A stretch of DNA of 64,000 bases, from assembly GCF_020859565.1 (NCBI RefSeq), contig NZ_JAJHUO010000011.1:201898-265897 (forward strand), written 5' to 3'. This document shows, in pieces, positions 34,696 to 43,021 of the stretch. A program made the position numbers and the translations under genes. Within the stretch, counting starts at the first letter, position 1, and every line of letters begins with the position of its first letter. This DNA is from Saccharothrix luteola (GTDB lineage Bacteria; Actinomycetota; Actinomycetes; Mycobacteriales; Pseudonocardiaceae). The notes beneath the pieces were generated by a model, which was not told the origin of the DNA, ran no database searches, and saw only the letters and a program-made list of their open reading frames with translations.

Positions 34696-37092
34696 ATGAT
34701 GAACAGGACGACGGAGGTCGCGACGACGCCGGCAGGCGACGCCGTCCCGGCTGCCGCCGACCGGCCGAGCGCGGCGTGGCGGGACACCTCCCGGCCCGTC
34801 GCCGAACGGGTGGACGCGCTCGTCGACGCGATGACGCTCGACGAGAAGCTGGCCCAGCTCGTCGGTGTCTGGGTCGGCGCGGACCCCTCCGGCGCCGGTG
34901 TCGCACCGCACCAGCACGACATGACCAGCGACCCGGTGGTCTGGGCGGACGTCATCGCGCACGGCCTCGGCCAGCTCACCCGCCCGTTCGGCACCCGGCC
35001 GGTCGACCCGGTGGCGGGCGCCCGCTCGCTCGCCGCGTCGCAGCGGGAGGTGGCCGGGGCCAACCGGTTCGGCATCCCGGCGCTGGTGCACGAGGAGTGC
35101 CTCACCGGCTTCGCCGCGTGGCAGGCGACCGCCTACCCCGCGCCGTTGGCCTGGGGCGCGTCGTTCGACCCCGACCTGGTGGCCGAGATGTCCGGCCTGA
35201 TCGGCGCCTCGATGCGCGCGGCCGGCGTGCACCAGGGGTTGGCGCCGGTCCTGGACGTCACCCGCGACTACCGCTGGGGCCGCACCGAAGAGACCATCGG
35301 CGAGGACCCGTACCTCGTGGGCACGGTCGCCACGGCGTACGTGCGCGGCCTGGAACAGTCGGGGATCGTGGCCACGCTCAAGCACTTCGCCGGCTACTCG
35401 GCCTCCCGCGCCGGGCGCAACCTCGCGCCGGTGGCCATCGGCCCGCGCGAGTTCGCCGACGTGATCCTGCCGCCGTTCGAGATGGCCGTGCGCGACGGCG
35501 GCGTGCGGTCGGTCATGCAGTCCTACACCGAGATCGACGGCCTGCCGTCCGCGGCCGACGCCGGGCTGCTCACCACGCTGCTGCGCGACACCTGGGGCTT
35601 CGACGGCACGGTGGTCGCCGACTACTTCGCGATCAAGTTCCTCCAGACCCTGCACGGCGTGGCGGAGGACGAGGCGCACGCCGCCGCGCTGGCCCTGACC
35701 GCCGGTGTGGACGTCGAGCTGCCGACCGTGCGCTGCTACGGCACCCCGCTGCGCGAGGCGGTCGAGCGCGGCGACGTGGACGAGGCCCTGGTGGACCGGG
35801 CGTTGCGCCGGGTGCTGCGCCAGAAGGTCGAACTAGGCCTGCTCGACCCGGACTGGTCGGCGCTGCCGGCGAACGTGGACGACCTGCGGCTGGATTCACC
35901 ACAAGCGCAGGACGTCACGCTCCGCCTCGCCCGGGAATCCGTGGTGCTGCTGGCCAACGACGGCGTCCTGCCGCTGCGGCCGGACGTCCGGCTCGCGGTG
36001 GTCGGCCCGCTCGCCGCCGACCCGATGGCCATGCTCGGCTGCTACTCGTTCCCCGCGCACATCGGCGTGCACCACCCGGACGCCGGGCTGGGCCTGGAGA
36101 TCCCGACCGTGCTCTCCGCGCTGCGCGACGCGGTGGGCGGCGACATCGCCCACGCGAAGGGCTGCGAGGTCTCCGCCGAGCCCGACCCCGACGACATCGC
36201 CGCCGCGGTGGCGGCGGCGCGGGACGCGGACGTGTGCGTCGTCGCCGTCGGCGACCGGGCGGGCCTGTTCGGGCGCGGCACGTCGGGCGAGGGGTGCGAC
36301 GCGACCGACCTGCGGCTGCCCGGCGCGCAGACCGACCTGGTCCGCGCCGTCCTCGCCACCGGCACGCCGGTCGTGCTGCTGCTGATCACCGGACGGCCCT
36401 ACGCGATCGGAGACCTGGCCGACGGCGCGGCGGCGGTCGTGCAGGCCTTCTTCCCCGGGCAGCTCGGCGGGCGGGCCCTGGCGGACGTCCTGACCGGCGT
36501 GGTCGCGCCGTCCGGCCGGCTGCCCGTCGGCATCCCGAACGACCCGTCCGGCCAGCCCGGCACCTACCTGTCCGCGCCGCTCGGCCGGCGCACCGAGGTG
36601 TCCAACGTCGACCCGACGCACGCCTTCCCGTTCGGCCACGGCCTCGGCTACGACACGTTCGCCTGGTCGCCCGTGCGCCTGGTGTCCGGCGACGGGCGGT
36701 GGACCACCGACGGCGAGGTCGAGGTCGAGCTGGACGTGCGCAACCCCGGCACGCGCTCCGGCGCGGACGTGGTGCAGCTGTACCTGCACGACCCCGTCGC
36801 GCAGGTGACCCGCCCGGTCGTGCGGCTCATCGGCTACGCGCGGGTGGAGCTGGACGGTGGCGCGTCGGCACGCGTCACGTTCCGCGTGCCGGCCGACGTC
36901 ACGTCGTTCACCGGCCGGGACGGCAAGCGCGTGGTGGAACCGGGCGCGGTGCAGCTGCGCGTGTCCCGGTCGAGCGCGGACGTGCACGAAGCGGTGGACC
37001 TGAGGCTCGTCGGCCCGCTGCGCGAAGTCGACCACACGCGGCGCCGGCTCACCGCCGTGTCGGTCACCCACGAGGAGGTGGACCGAGCATGA
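34696..37092 (+). CDS. GH3 family beta-glycosidase
   Basis: Family 3 glycoside hydrolase of 798 residues, with no signal peptide, so likely intracellular on imported oligosaccharides. The N-terminal barrel begins at MTLDEKLAQLVGVW (about residue 54) and holds KHFAGYS and the nucleophile Asp309 in VVADYFAIK. The sandwich domain (AAVAAARDADVCVVAVGDRA) and a C-terminal fibronectin-like domain follow. GH3 includes beta-glucosidases and beta-xylosidases; the neighbours (GH39, GH67) make xylosidase a fair guess. The start is one of two adjacent ATGs (34696, 34699); a G-rich GAGCGGGGG stretch lies upstream. First gene of the operon; overlaps the next by 4 bp. Confidence 0.92.
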   Translation: MMNRTTEVATTPAGDAVPAAADRPSAAWRDTSRPVAERVDALVDAMTLDEKLAQLVGVWVGADPSGAGVAPHQHDMTSDPVVWADVIAHGLGQLTRPFGTRPVDPVAGARSLAASQREVAGANRFGIPALVHEECLTGFAAWQATAYPAPLAWGASFDPDLVAEMSGLIGASMRAAGVHQGLAPVLDVTRDYRWGRTEETIGEDPYLVGTVATAYVRGLEQSGIVATLKHFAGYSASRAGRNLAPVAIGPREFADVILPPFEMAVRDGGVRSVMQSYTEIDGLPSAADAGLLTTLLRDTWGFDGTVVADYFAIKFLQTLHGVAEDEAHAAALALTAGVDVELPTVRCYGTPLREAVERGDVDEALVDRALRRVLRQKVELGLLDPDWSALPANVDDLRLDSPQAQDVTLRLARESVVLLANDGVLPLRPDVRLAVVGPLAADPMAMLGCYSFPAHIGVHHPDAGLGLEIPTVLSALRDAVGGDIAHAKGCEVSAEPDPDDIAAAVAAARDADVCVVAVGDRAGLFGRGTSGEGCDATDLRLPGAQTDLVRAVLATGTPVVLLLITGRPYAIGDLADGAAAVVQAFFPGQLGGRALADVLTGVVAPSGRLPVGIPNDPSGQPGTYLSAPLGRRTEVSNVDPTHAFPFGHGLGYDTFAWSPVRLVSGDGRWTTDGEVEVELDVRNPGTRSGADVVQLYLHDPVAQVTRPVVRLIGYARVELDGGASARVTFRVPADVTSFTGRDGKRVVEPGAVQLRVSRSSADVHEAVDLRLVGPLREVDHTRRRLTAVSVTHEEVDRA

Positions 37093-38078
37093 CCACCCAG
37101 GTCAGCGAACCGGCGGCCGAGGCGACGCCGGACCGGACCCGGAAACCGCCCCGGACACCCAAGACGCCCCGGTACAAGACCACCTGGCGCAAGGCCTGGA
37201 AGCGGGACTGGCAGCTCTACACGCTCGTCATCGTCCCGCTGCTGTTCTTCCTGATCTTCCGCTACGCGCCGATGCTCGGCAACGTGATCGCGTTCCGCAA
37301 GTTCGTGCCCGGCGGGAGCATCTACGGCGAGACGTGGGTCGGCCTGCGCTACGTCAAGATGTTCATCAACGACCCGAACTTCTGGGAAGTCTTCGGCAAC
37401 ACGATGGTGCTCGGCGCGCTGTCGCTGTTCTTCGCCTTCCCGCTGCCGATCGTGCTGGCGCTGCTGCTCAACGAGGTCCGCTCGCGGTACTTCAAGCGGT
37501 TCGTGCAGACGGTGTCCTACCTGCCGCACTTCCTGTCGATCGTGATCGTGGCCGGCATGGTCATGCAGCTGGTGTCGTTGGAGGGCACGGTCAACCAGGT
37601 CGTCCGCGCGTTCGGCGGCGAGGCGGTGTCCTACATCCAGGACCCGAGCTGGTTCCGCACGATCTACGTCTCCTCTGAGGTCTGGCAGACCGTCGGCTGG
37701 GGCACGATCCTCTACCTGGCCGCGCTGACCACGATCGACTCGCAGCTCTACGAGGCGGCCCGGATCGACGGCGCGAACCGCTGGCAGCAGACGTGGCACG
37801 TGACGCTGCCCGGCATCCGCCCGACGATGATCACGCTGCTGATCCTCAACATCGGCACGTTCATGGCGGTCGGGTTCGAGAAGGTCCTGCTGCTGTACAA
37901 CCCGCTGACCTATCCCACCGCGGACGTCGTGTCGACCTACCTCTACCGCGTCGGCCTGGTGTCCAACAACTTCAGCTACGCCGCCGCGATCGGCCTCTTC
38001 GAGTCGATCATCGGCCTGACGCTGATCCTGTCCGCCAACGCGATCTCGCGCCGAGCAGTGGGGACGAGCCTGTGGTGA
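37089..38078 (+). CDS. ABC transporter permease, LplB type
   Basis: A 329-residue permease of the LplB/YtcP-associated class used by polysaccharide-breakdown importers in Bacillus and actinobacteria. After a basic, proline-rich N-terminus (about 1-45) come six membrane segments. The EAA loop is LYEAARIDGANRWQQTWHV with TLPGIRPT. The ATG overlaps the GH3 stop codon by 4 bp (ATGA) and its own stop codon overlaps the next permease, so the three are translationally coupled. It needs an ATPase supplied from elsewhere. Confidence 0.93.
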   Translation: MTTQVSEPAAEATPDRTRKPPRTPKTPRYKTTWRKAWKRDWQLYTLVIVPLLFFLIFRYAPMLGNVIAFRKFVPGGSIYGETWVGLRYVKMFINDPNFWEVFGNTMVLGALSLFFAFPLPIVLALLLNEVRSRYFKRFVQTVSYLPHFLSIVIVAGMVMQLVSLEGTVNQVVRAFGGEAVSYIQDPSWFRTIYVSSEVWQTVGWGTILYLAALTTIDSQLYEAARIDGANRWQQTWHVTLPGIRPTMITLLILNIGTFMAVGFEKVLLLYNPLTYPTADVVSTYLYRVGLVSNNFSYAAAIGLFESIIGLTLILSANAISRRAVGTSLW

Positions 38079-39010
38079 CCACCGACCCGACGCGCCTCGC
38101 GGACCGACTGGAGAAGCCCTCCGGGCCCCGCCGCACCTCGCTGGACGACTCGCGCGGCTACCGCATCTTCCGCGTCGTCAACGTCGTGCTGCTGCTCGGC
38201 GTGGTCGCGGTGACGCTGTACCCGTTCGTCAACATCGTGGCGCAGTCGTTCAGCAGCGAGGTCTACATCCGCACCGGCCAGGTCAACCTGGTGCCGCGCG
38301 GTTTCAACCTCGACACCTACAAGCTCGTCGCGTCCGACCCGGCGTTCTGGAACAGCTACCTGAACACCGTCGTCTACACCGTGACGGCCACCGCGATCTC
38401 GATCGTGCTCACCACGATCTACGCGTACGTGCTGTCGAAGCACCGGCTCAAGGGCCGGGGCCTGCTGGTCGGCATCGCGGTGTTCACCATGTTCTTCAAC
38501 GGCGGCCTGATCCCGAACTACGTGCTCGTCAACGGGCTCGGGATGACCAACACGATCTGGGCGATCGTGCTGCCCAACGCGATCAGCGTGTTCAACCTGC
38601 TGGTGATGAAGGCGTTCTTCGAGAGCCTGCCGGCGGAGCTGGAGGAGGCCGCCGCGATCGACGGCCTGAACACCTACGGCATCCTGCTGCGGATCGTGCT
38701 GCCGCTGTCGAAGGCCGTGCTCGCCACGATGATCCTGTTCTACGCGGTGGCGAACTGGAACTCGTGGTTCCAGGCCTTCCTCTACCTCGACCGCTCGGAG
38801 CTGTTCCCGGTCACCGTGTACCTGCGGAACATGATCGCCGGCGCCACCTCGGCGACGTCGGTCGGCGCGGTCGAGACCAACGCGGTCGCCATCTCCGCGA
38901 ACATCAAGGCGGTGACGATGGTGCTGACCGTGCTGCCCATCGTCGCCGTGTACCCGTTCATCCAGCGCTATTTCGTGTCGGGCGTGATGCTCGGCGCGGT
39001 CAAGCAGTAG
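38075..39010 (+). CDS. ABC transporter permease, LplC type
   Basis: The second permease of the importer, 311 residues, with six membrane segments and EAA motif LEEAAAIDGLNTYGILLRI followed by VLPLSKA. FNGGLIPNYVLVNGLGM and FIQRYFVSGVMLGAVKQ at the C-terminus are hallmark LplC-type sequences. GTG at 38075 overlaps the previous stop codon by 4 bp; GTG at 38072 is an alternative. An operator-like palindrome lies between this gene and the binding protein gene. Confidence 0.93.
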   Translation: MTTDPTRLADRLEKPSGPRRTSLDDSRGYRIFRVVNVVLLLGVVAVTLYPFVNIVAQSFSSEVYIRTGQVNLVPRGFNLDTYKLVASDPAFWNSYLNTVVYTVTATAISIVLTTIYAYVLSKHRLKGRGLLVGIAVFTMFFNGGLIPNYVLVNGLGMTNTIWAIVLPNAISVFNLLVMKAFFESLPAELEEAAAIDGLNTYGILLRIVLPLSKAVLATMILFYAVANWNSWFQAFLYLDRSELFPVTVYLRNMIAGATSATSVGAVETNAVAISANIKAVTMVLTVLPIVAVYPFIQRYFVSGVMLGAVKQ

Positions 39011-39024
39011 CGCATCCGCTCCAG

Positions 39025-39040
39025 TTGACGACGGCGTCAA
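39025..39040. promoter_or_regulatory. Palindrome inside the importer operon
   Basis: TTGACGACGGCGTCAA is a 16-bp palindrome (7 of 8 positions) in the 50-bp gap between the LplC-type permease and the binding protein. It could be a LacI-type operator for an internal promoter or an RNA hairpin that sets expression or stability of the binding protein message. Confidence 0.45.
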
Positions 39041-39060
39041 TCACCTGAGGAGACAGCACG

Positions 39061-40692
39061 ATGCGAACCAAATGGAAGCGAACGCTTCTGACTGCCGTCG
39101 CCGGCAGCCTCGTGGTCAGCCTGGCCGCGTGCAGCGAGGAGGGCGCGGACGCGGGCGGCGGCGTCAACCTCGACGGCAAGAAGACCGCGTCGATGGCCGA
39201 CTACAAGGCGGGCGCGCAGTTCAAGGCCACCGAGCCCGTCGACGTGAGCCTGCTCTACCTCGACCAGTCGCACTACCCGATCAAGGACGACTGGCTGCTG
39301 TGGAAGGAGATCACCCAGCGGACCAACGTCACGATCAAGCCGACGGTCGTGCCCTACAGCGACTACGACCAGAAGCGCGGTCTGCTGATCAGCTCGGGTG
39401 ACGCCCCGACGATCATCTCCAAGACCTACCCGGGTCAGGAGGAGCAGTTCGTCTCCTCCGGCGCGATCCTCCCCGTGAGCGACTACATCGACCTGATGCC
39501 GCACTTCAAGGACAAGGTCGAGAAGTGGAAGCTCCAGCCGGAGCTGAACACGCTGCGCCAGGAGGACGGCAAGTTCTACGTGCTGCCCGGCATGCACGAG
39601 AAGGTGTGGCAGGACTACACGCTGGCGTTCCGCACCGACGAGCTCAAGCGCCTGAACCTGCAGGCCCCGAAGGACTGGGACGAGGTCTACACCGTCCTCA
39701 AGGCGATCAAGGCCGCGAACCCGGACAGCTACCCGCTGTCGGACCGCTTCGAGGGCAAGTCGATCCTCAACTACGCGGGCCAGACCTTCGGCACGCAGGC
39801 CGGGTGGGGCTACGTCAGGAACACGATCTGGAACGAGTCCGCGCAGAAGTACGAGGTCACCGGCGCGACCCCGGAGTACAAGCAGCTGATCGAGTACTTC
39901 CACAAGCTCGTCGCCGAGGGTCTGATGGACCCGGAGAGCTTCACGCAGAAGGACGACGCGGCGATCCAGAAGTTCGCCAGCGGCAAGTCGTTCGCGATCA
40001 GCAGCAACGCGCAGAACATCGTCAACGACTACCGGCCGAACGTCTCCAAGATCCCCGGCGCGACCGTGGCGAAGATCCCGCTGCCCGCCGGGCCCAAGGG
40101 CAACGTCATCCGCGGCTCGCGCCTGGAGAGCGGCCTGATGCTGTCGGCGAAGGCGGTCGAGAGCGACAAGTTCGTGGCGACGATGCAGTTCATCGACTGG
40201 CTCTGGTACTCCGACGAGGCGCAGGAGTTCACCAAGTGGGGCGTCAAGGGCACGACCTACGACAAGGACGCCTCGGGTAAGCGGACGCTCAAGCCCGAGG
40301 TGGCATTCGGCGGAATGAACGTCGGCGCGCCGAAGAACCTCCAGCGCGACTTCGGCTTCCAGGGCGGTGTCTTCTACTACGGCGGCGCCACCGAGCTGCT
40401 GCAGTCGATGTTCACCGAGGAGGAGGTCGCCTTCCAGAAGACGATGGTCGACAAGAAGGTCGAGCCGCTGGCCCCGCCCGCGCCGCTGAACGAGGAAGAG
40501 CGCGAGCGCGCCGCGCTGCTGGAGAGCCCGCTCAAGGACTTCGTCACCCAGTCGACCTTGCAGTTCATCCTCGGCCAGCGCGACCTCTCCACGTGGGACG
40601 CCTACGTGAAGGAGTTGGAGGCCAAGGGCTCGAACGACCTCGTCGAGCTGGTCAACGGCGCCTACAAGCGCTACAAGGAGAAGAACGGCTGA
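39061..40692 (+). CDS. Sugar-binding lipoprotein, LplA type
   Basis: A 543-residue extracellular binding protein of the LplA family, larger than family 1 binding proteins, as is usual for this class, which binds oligosaccharides from plant or microbial polysaccharides. The signal peptide has lipobox SLAAC (Cys about residue 21). Strongly lysine-containing and hydrophilic thereafter. GAGGAGA lies 8 nt before the ATG. It follows the two permease genes instead of preceding them, as in the lpl operon of Bacillus, and a strong hairpin at 40701 ends its segment of the operon, which may raise its level over the downstream enzymes. Confidence 0.93.
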   Translation: MRTKWKRTLLTAVAGSLVVSLAACSEEGADAGGGVNLDGKKTASMADYKAGAQFKATEPVDVSLLYLDQSHYPIKDDWLLWKEITQRTNVTIKPTVVPYSDYDQKRGLLISSGDAPTIISKTYPGQEEQFVSSGAILPVSDYIDLMPHFKDKVEKWKLQPELNTLRQEDGKFYVLPGMHEKVWQDYTLAFRTDELKRLNLQAPKDWDEVYTVLKAIKAANPDSYPLSDRFEGKSILNYAGQTFGTQAGWGYVRNTIWNESAQKYEVTGATPEYKQLIEYFHKLVAEGLMDPESFTQKDDAAIQKFASGKSFAISSNAQNIVNDYRPNVSKIPGATVAKIPLPAGPKGNVIRGSRLESGLMLSAKAVESDKFVATMQFIDWLWYSDEAQEFTKWGVKGTTYDKDASGKRTLKPEVAFGGMNVGAPKNLQRDFGFQGGVFYYGGATELLQSMFTEEEVAFQKTMVDKKVEPLAPPAPLNEEERERAALLESPLKDFVTQSTLQFILGQRDLSTWDAYVKELEAKGSNDLVELVNGAYKRYKEKNG

Positions 40693-40700
40693 GTGCCCGC

Positions 40701-40733
40701 GGGCCGGTCACGGCACGATGCCGTGACCGGCCC
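40701..40733 (+). terminator. Perfect 15-bp hairpin inside the operon
   Basis: Arms 40701-40715 (GGGCCGGTCACGGCA) and 40719-40733 pair perfectly around a 3-nt loop, 8 bp after the binding protein stop codon. It has no T tract. It may be a partial terminator or a 3' stabiliser of the binding protein message, with GH39 beginning 60 bp later. Confidence 0.75.
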
Positions 40734-40793
40734 TCATCCGTGTTCGACTGCCGCCGCACGACGGGCGGCGGGCCGTTCGGTCCTGGAGGGGTT

Positions 40794-42326
40794 GTGAACC
40801 GCGTTACCGTCCCCGGCGAGCCGATCGGCCGCCTGTCCGAGTCGTGGCGCCACTGCGTCGGCACCGGCCGGCTCAACCTCGCGCTGCGCGCCGACTACCA
40901 GGAGTCCCTGGCCCGGGTGCAGCGCGACATCGGTTTCCGCTACATCCGCGGCCACGGGCTGCTGTCCGACGACATGGGCGTGCACCGCCGGTCCGGCGAC
41001 GGGGTGACCCGGTACTCGTTCACGTACGTGGACCAGGTGTTCGACCGGTTCCTGGAGCTGGGCATCCGGCCGTTCGTCGAGCTGGGGTTCATGCCGACCG
41101 CGCTCGCCTCCGGCGACGACACGGTGTTCTGGTGGAAGGGCAACATCACCCCGCCGAACGACTGGGACGAGTGGGCCGCCCTGGTCCGCGCCGTCGTCCG
41201 GCACCTGATCGACCGCTACGGCCTGGCCGAGGTGCGCACCTGGCCGATCGAGGTGTGGAACGAGCCCAACCTGGTCAACTTCTGGAAGGACGCCGACCAG
41301 GTCGCCTACTTCCGCCTCTACGAGCTCACCGCCCGGACCGTCAAGGACGTCGACGCCGGGCTCCAGGTGGGCGGTCCGGCGATCTCGCCCGGCTCGGACG
41401 AGTGGTGGGAGCCGTTCGCCGAGTTCGTCACCCGCCGCGACGTGCCGATCGACTTCGTCAGCAGGCACGCCTACACCTCCGGCCCGGCGCAGCACGTCCC
41501 GTTCGGCACCTACCAGACGCTCGCCGCGCCCGGCACGCTGCTGGACCAGTTCGACGCGCCGCGCAAGCACCTGGCCGGCACCGCGCTGGCCGGGCTGCCG
41601 GTGCACATCACCGAGTTCAACAGCTCCTACCGGCCGGACAACCCGATCCACGACACGGCCTACCACGCCGCGTACCTCGCCCCGGTGCTCGCCGGCGGCA
41701 CGGACCTGGTGGACTCGTACTCCTACTGGACGTTCTGCGACGTCTTCGAGGAGGAGAACGTGCCGACCTCGTTGTTCCACGGCGGTTTCGGCCTGCTCAC
41801 GCACCGGCAGGTGCCGAAGCCGACCTACCACCTCTACGCGTTCATGGCCCGGATGGGCTCCCGGGTGCTGGCGCGCGGCGCGGACCACCTGGTGTGCGCG
41901 ACCGACGACGGCCGGATCACCGTGCTGGCCTGGCAGCCGGTCGGCGGCACCGACGGTCCGGACGCGCCCGGGCGGCACGAGGTGCGGCTGTCGGTCCCGC
42001 TGACGGGTCCGCGCGCGTTCGTCCGCCGGGAGCGGGTCAACGAGCACGACGGCAACGCGTTCGGCGCGTGGCGCGAGCTGGGGCGTCCGCGCTCACCCGA
42101 CCTCCGCGCGCTCGACGTGCTGCGCGACTGCGCGCGTCCCGCCCTGGAGCACCGGTCGGCGGCGGTCGTGGACGGGCGGGTCGAGCTCGACCTCGCGCTG
42201 GCACGGCACGAGGTCACGTTCGTCGAGCTCACGCCCGTGCGCGCCGAGGAGCACGAAGGGCTGGACGACCGGCGGCTGCTCGGCGCCTCCGACGACCGGC
42301 TCGTGGCGCCGCACGAGGGGGCGTGA
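40794..42326 (+). CDS. GH39 family beta-xylosidase-like enzyme
   Basis: Family 39 glycoside hydrolase of 510 residues, without a signal peptide. The acid/base is Glu157 in VWNEPN and the nucleophile Glu274 in ITEFNSS; the barrel is followed by a small beta domain. Family 39 contains beta-xylosidases, alpha-iduronidases and some arabinosidases. With GH3 and GH67 nearby, xylosidase is most likely. GTG at 40794 has GGAGGG very close (about 3 nt), so translation may be weak. It overlaps the YesL-like gene by 4 bp. Confidence 0.88.
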   Translation: MNRVTVPGEPIGRLSESWRHCVGTGRLNLALRADYQESLARVQRDIGFRYIRGHGLLSDDMGVHRRSGDGVTRYSFTYVDQVFDRFLELGIRPFVELGFMPTALASGDDTVFWWKGNITPPNDWDEWAALVRAVVRHLIDRYGLAEVRTWPIEVWNEPNLVNFWKDADQVAYFRLYELTARTVKDVDAGLQVGGPAISPGSDEWWEPFAEFVTRRDVPIDFVSRHAYTSGPAQHVPFGTYQTLAAPGTLLDQFDAPRKHLAGTALAGLPVHITEFNSSYRPDNPIHDTAYHAAYLAPVLAGGTDLVDSYSYWTFCDVFEEENVPTSLFHGGFGLLTHRQVPKPTYHLYAFMARMGSRVLARGADHLVCATDDGRITVLAWQPVGGTDGPDAPGRHEVRLSVPLTGPRAFVRRERVNEHDGNAFGAWRELGRPRSPDLRALDVLRDCARPALEHRSAAVVDGRVELDLALARHEVTFVELTPVRAEEHEGLDDRRLLGASDDRLVAPHEGA

Positions 42327-43021
42327 CCGTGGCGGCCGAACGACGGGGTGATCCCGCCGCCGAGATCGGGGCGGGCATCCTGTCGCGCATCGCGTCCGTC
42401 GTGTACTGGTTCGTCGTCATCGAGGCCATGCTGGCGCTGACGACGGCGCCGGGTTTCCTCGTGCTGCTGTTCCTGGACCGCGGCGCGGGCAACGCGCCCC
42501 TGATCGGGCTGTGCTTCGCCCCCGTGGCCCCGGCGCTGTCGGCCGCCGTCTACGCCTGGCGGGTGTTCCTCGACGACCGCGACCTCTCCCCCGCCCGGCA
42601 CTTCCGCCGCGGCTACCGGCTCAACTGGCTCGACGTGCTGCGCTGGTGGCTGCCCGCGCTGGCGGTGCTCACCGTGATCGGCTTCAGCCTGGCGAACCTG
42701 GAGCTGGCCGGCGTGCCGCCCGGGTACGGCCTGGTGCTGATCGTGGTCGCGGTGGCGCTGCTGGTCTGGTCGACCCAGGCGCTGGTGCTGTCGTCCACGC
42801 TGTCGCTGCGCACCCGCGACACCGCGCGCCTGGCGTCCTACTACCTGGCCGCACGGCCCGCGAGCGCGCTCGGCGCGTTGTCGCTGCTCGTCGCGGCCGG
42901 CGGGCTCGTCGTGCTCACCTCCGACTGGGTGCTCGCGCTGCTCGCCTCCCCGTTCACCCTGCTCCTGCTGCGCAACGCCGAGCCGGTGCTGCGCGACGCC
43001 ACCGAGAGGTTCACCGCGTGA
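42323..43021 (+). CDS. YesL-like (DUF624) membrane protein
   Basis: A 232-residue membrane protein with about five hydrophobic segments (about 22-50, 55-75, 110-130, 140-160 and 185-220). It resembles YesL/DUF624 proteins, which accompany LplABC-type importers in Bacillus and actinobacteria; their task in uptake is not established. GTG at 42323 overlaps the GH39 stop codon, and the next start codon overlaps its stop codon, so it is translationally coupled with both. GTG at 42329 is a possible alternative start. Confidence 0.75.
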   Translation: MTVAAERRGDPAAEIGAGILSRIASVVYWFVVIEAMLALTTAPGFLVLLFLDRGAGNAPLIGLCFAPVAPALSAAVYAWRVFLDDRDLSPARHFRRGYRLNWLDVLRWWLPALAVLTVIGFSLANLELAGVPPGYGLVLIVVAVALLVWSTQALVLSSTLSLRTRDTARLASYYLAARPASALGALSLLVAAGGLVVLTSDWVLALLASPFTLLLLRNAEPVLRDATERFTA

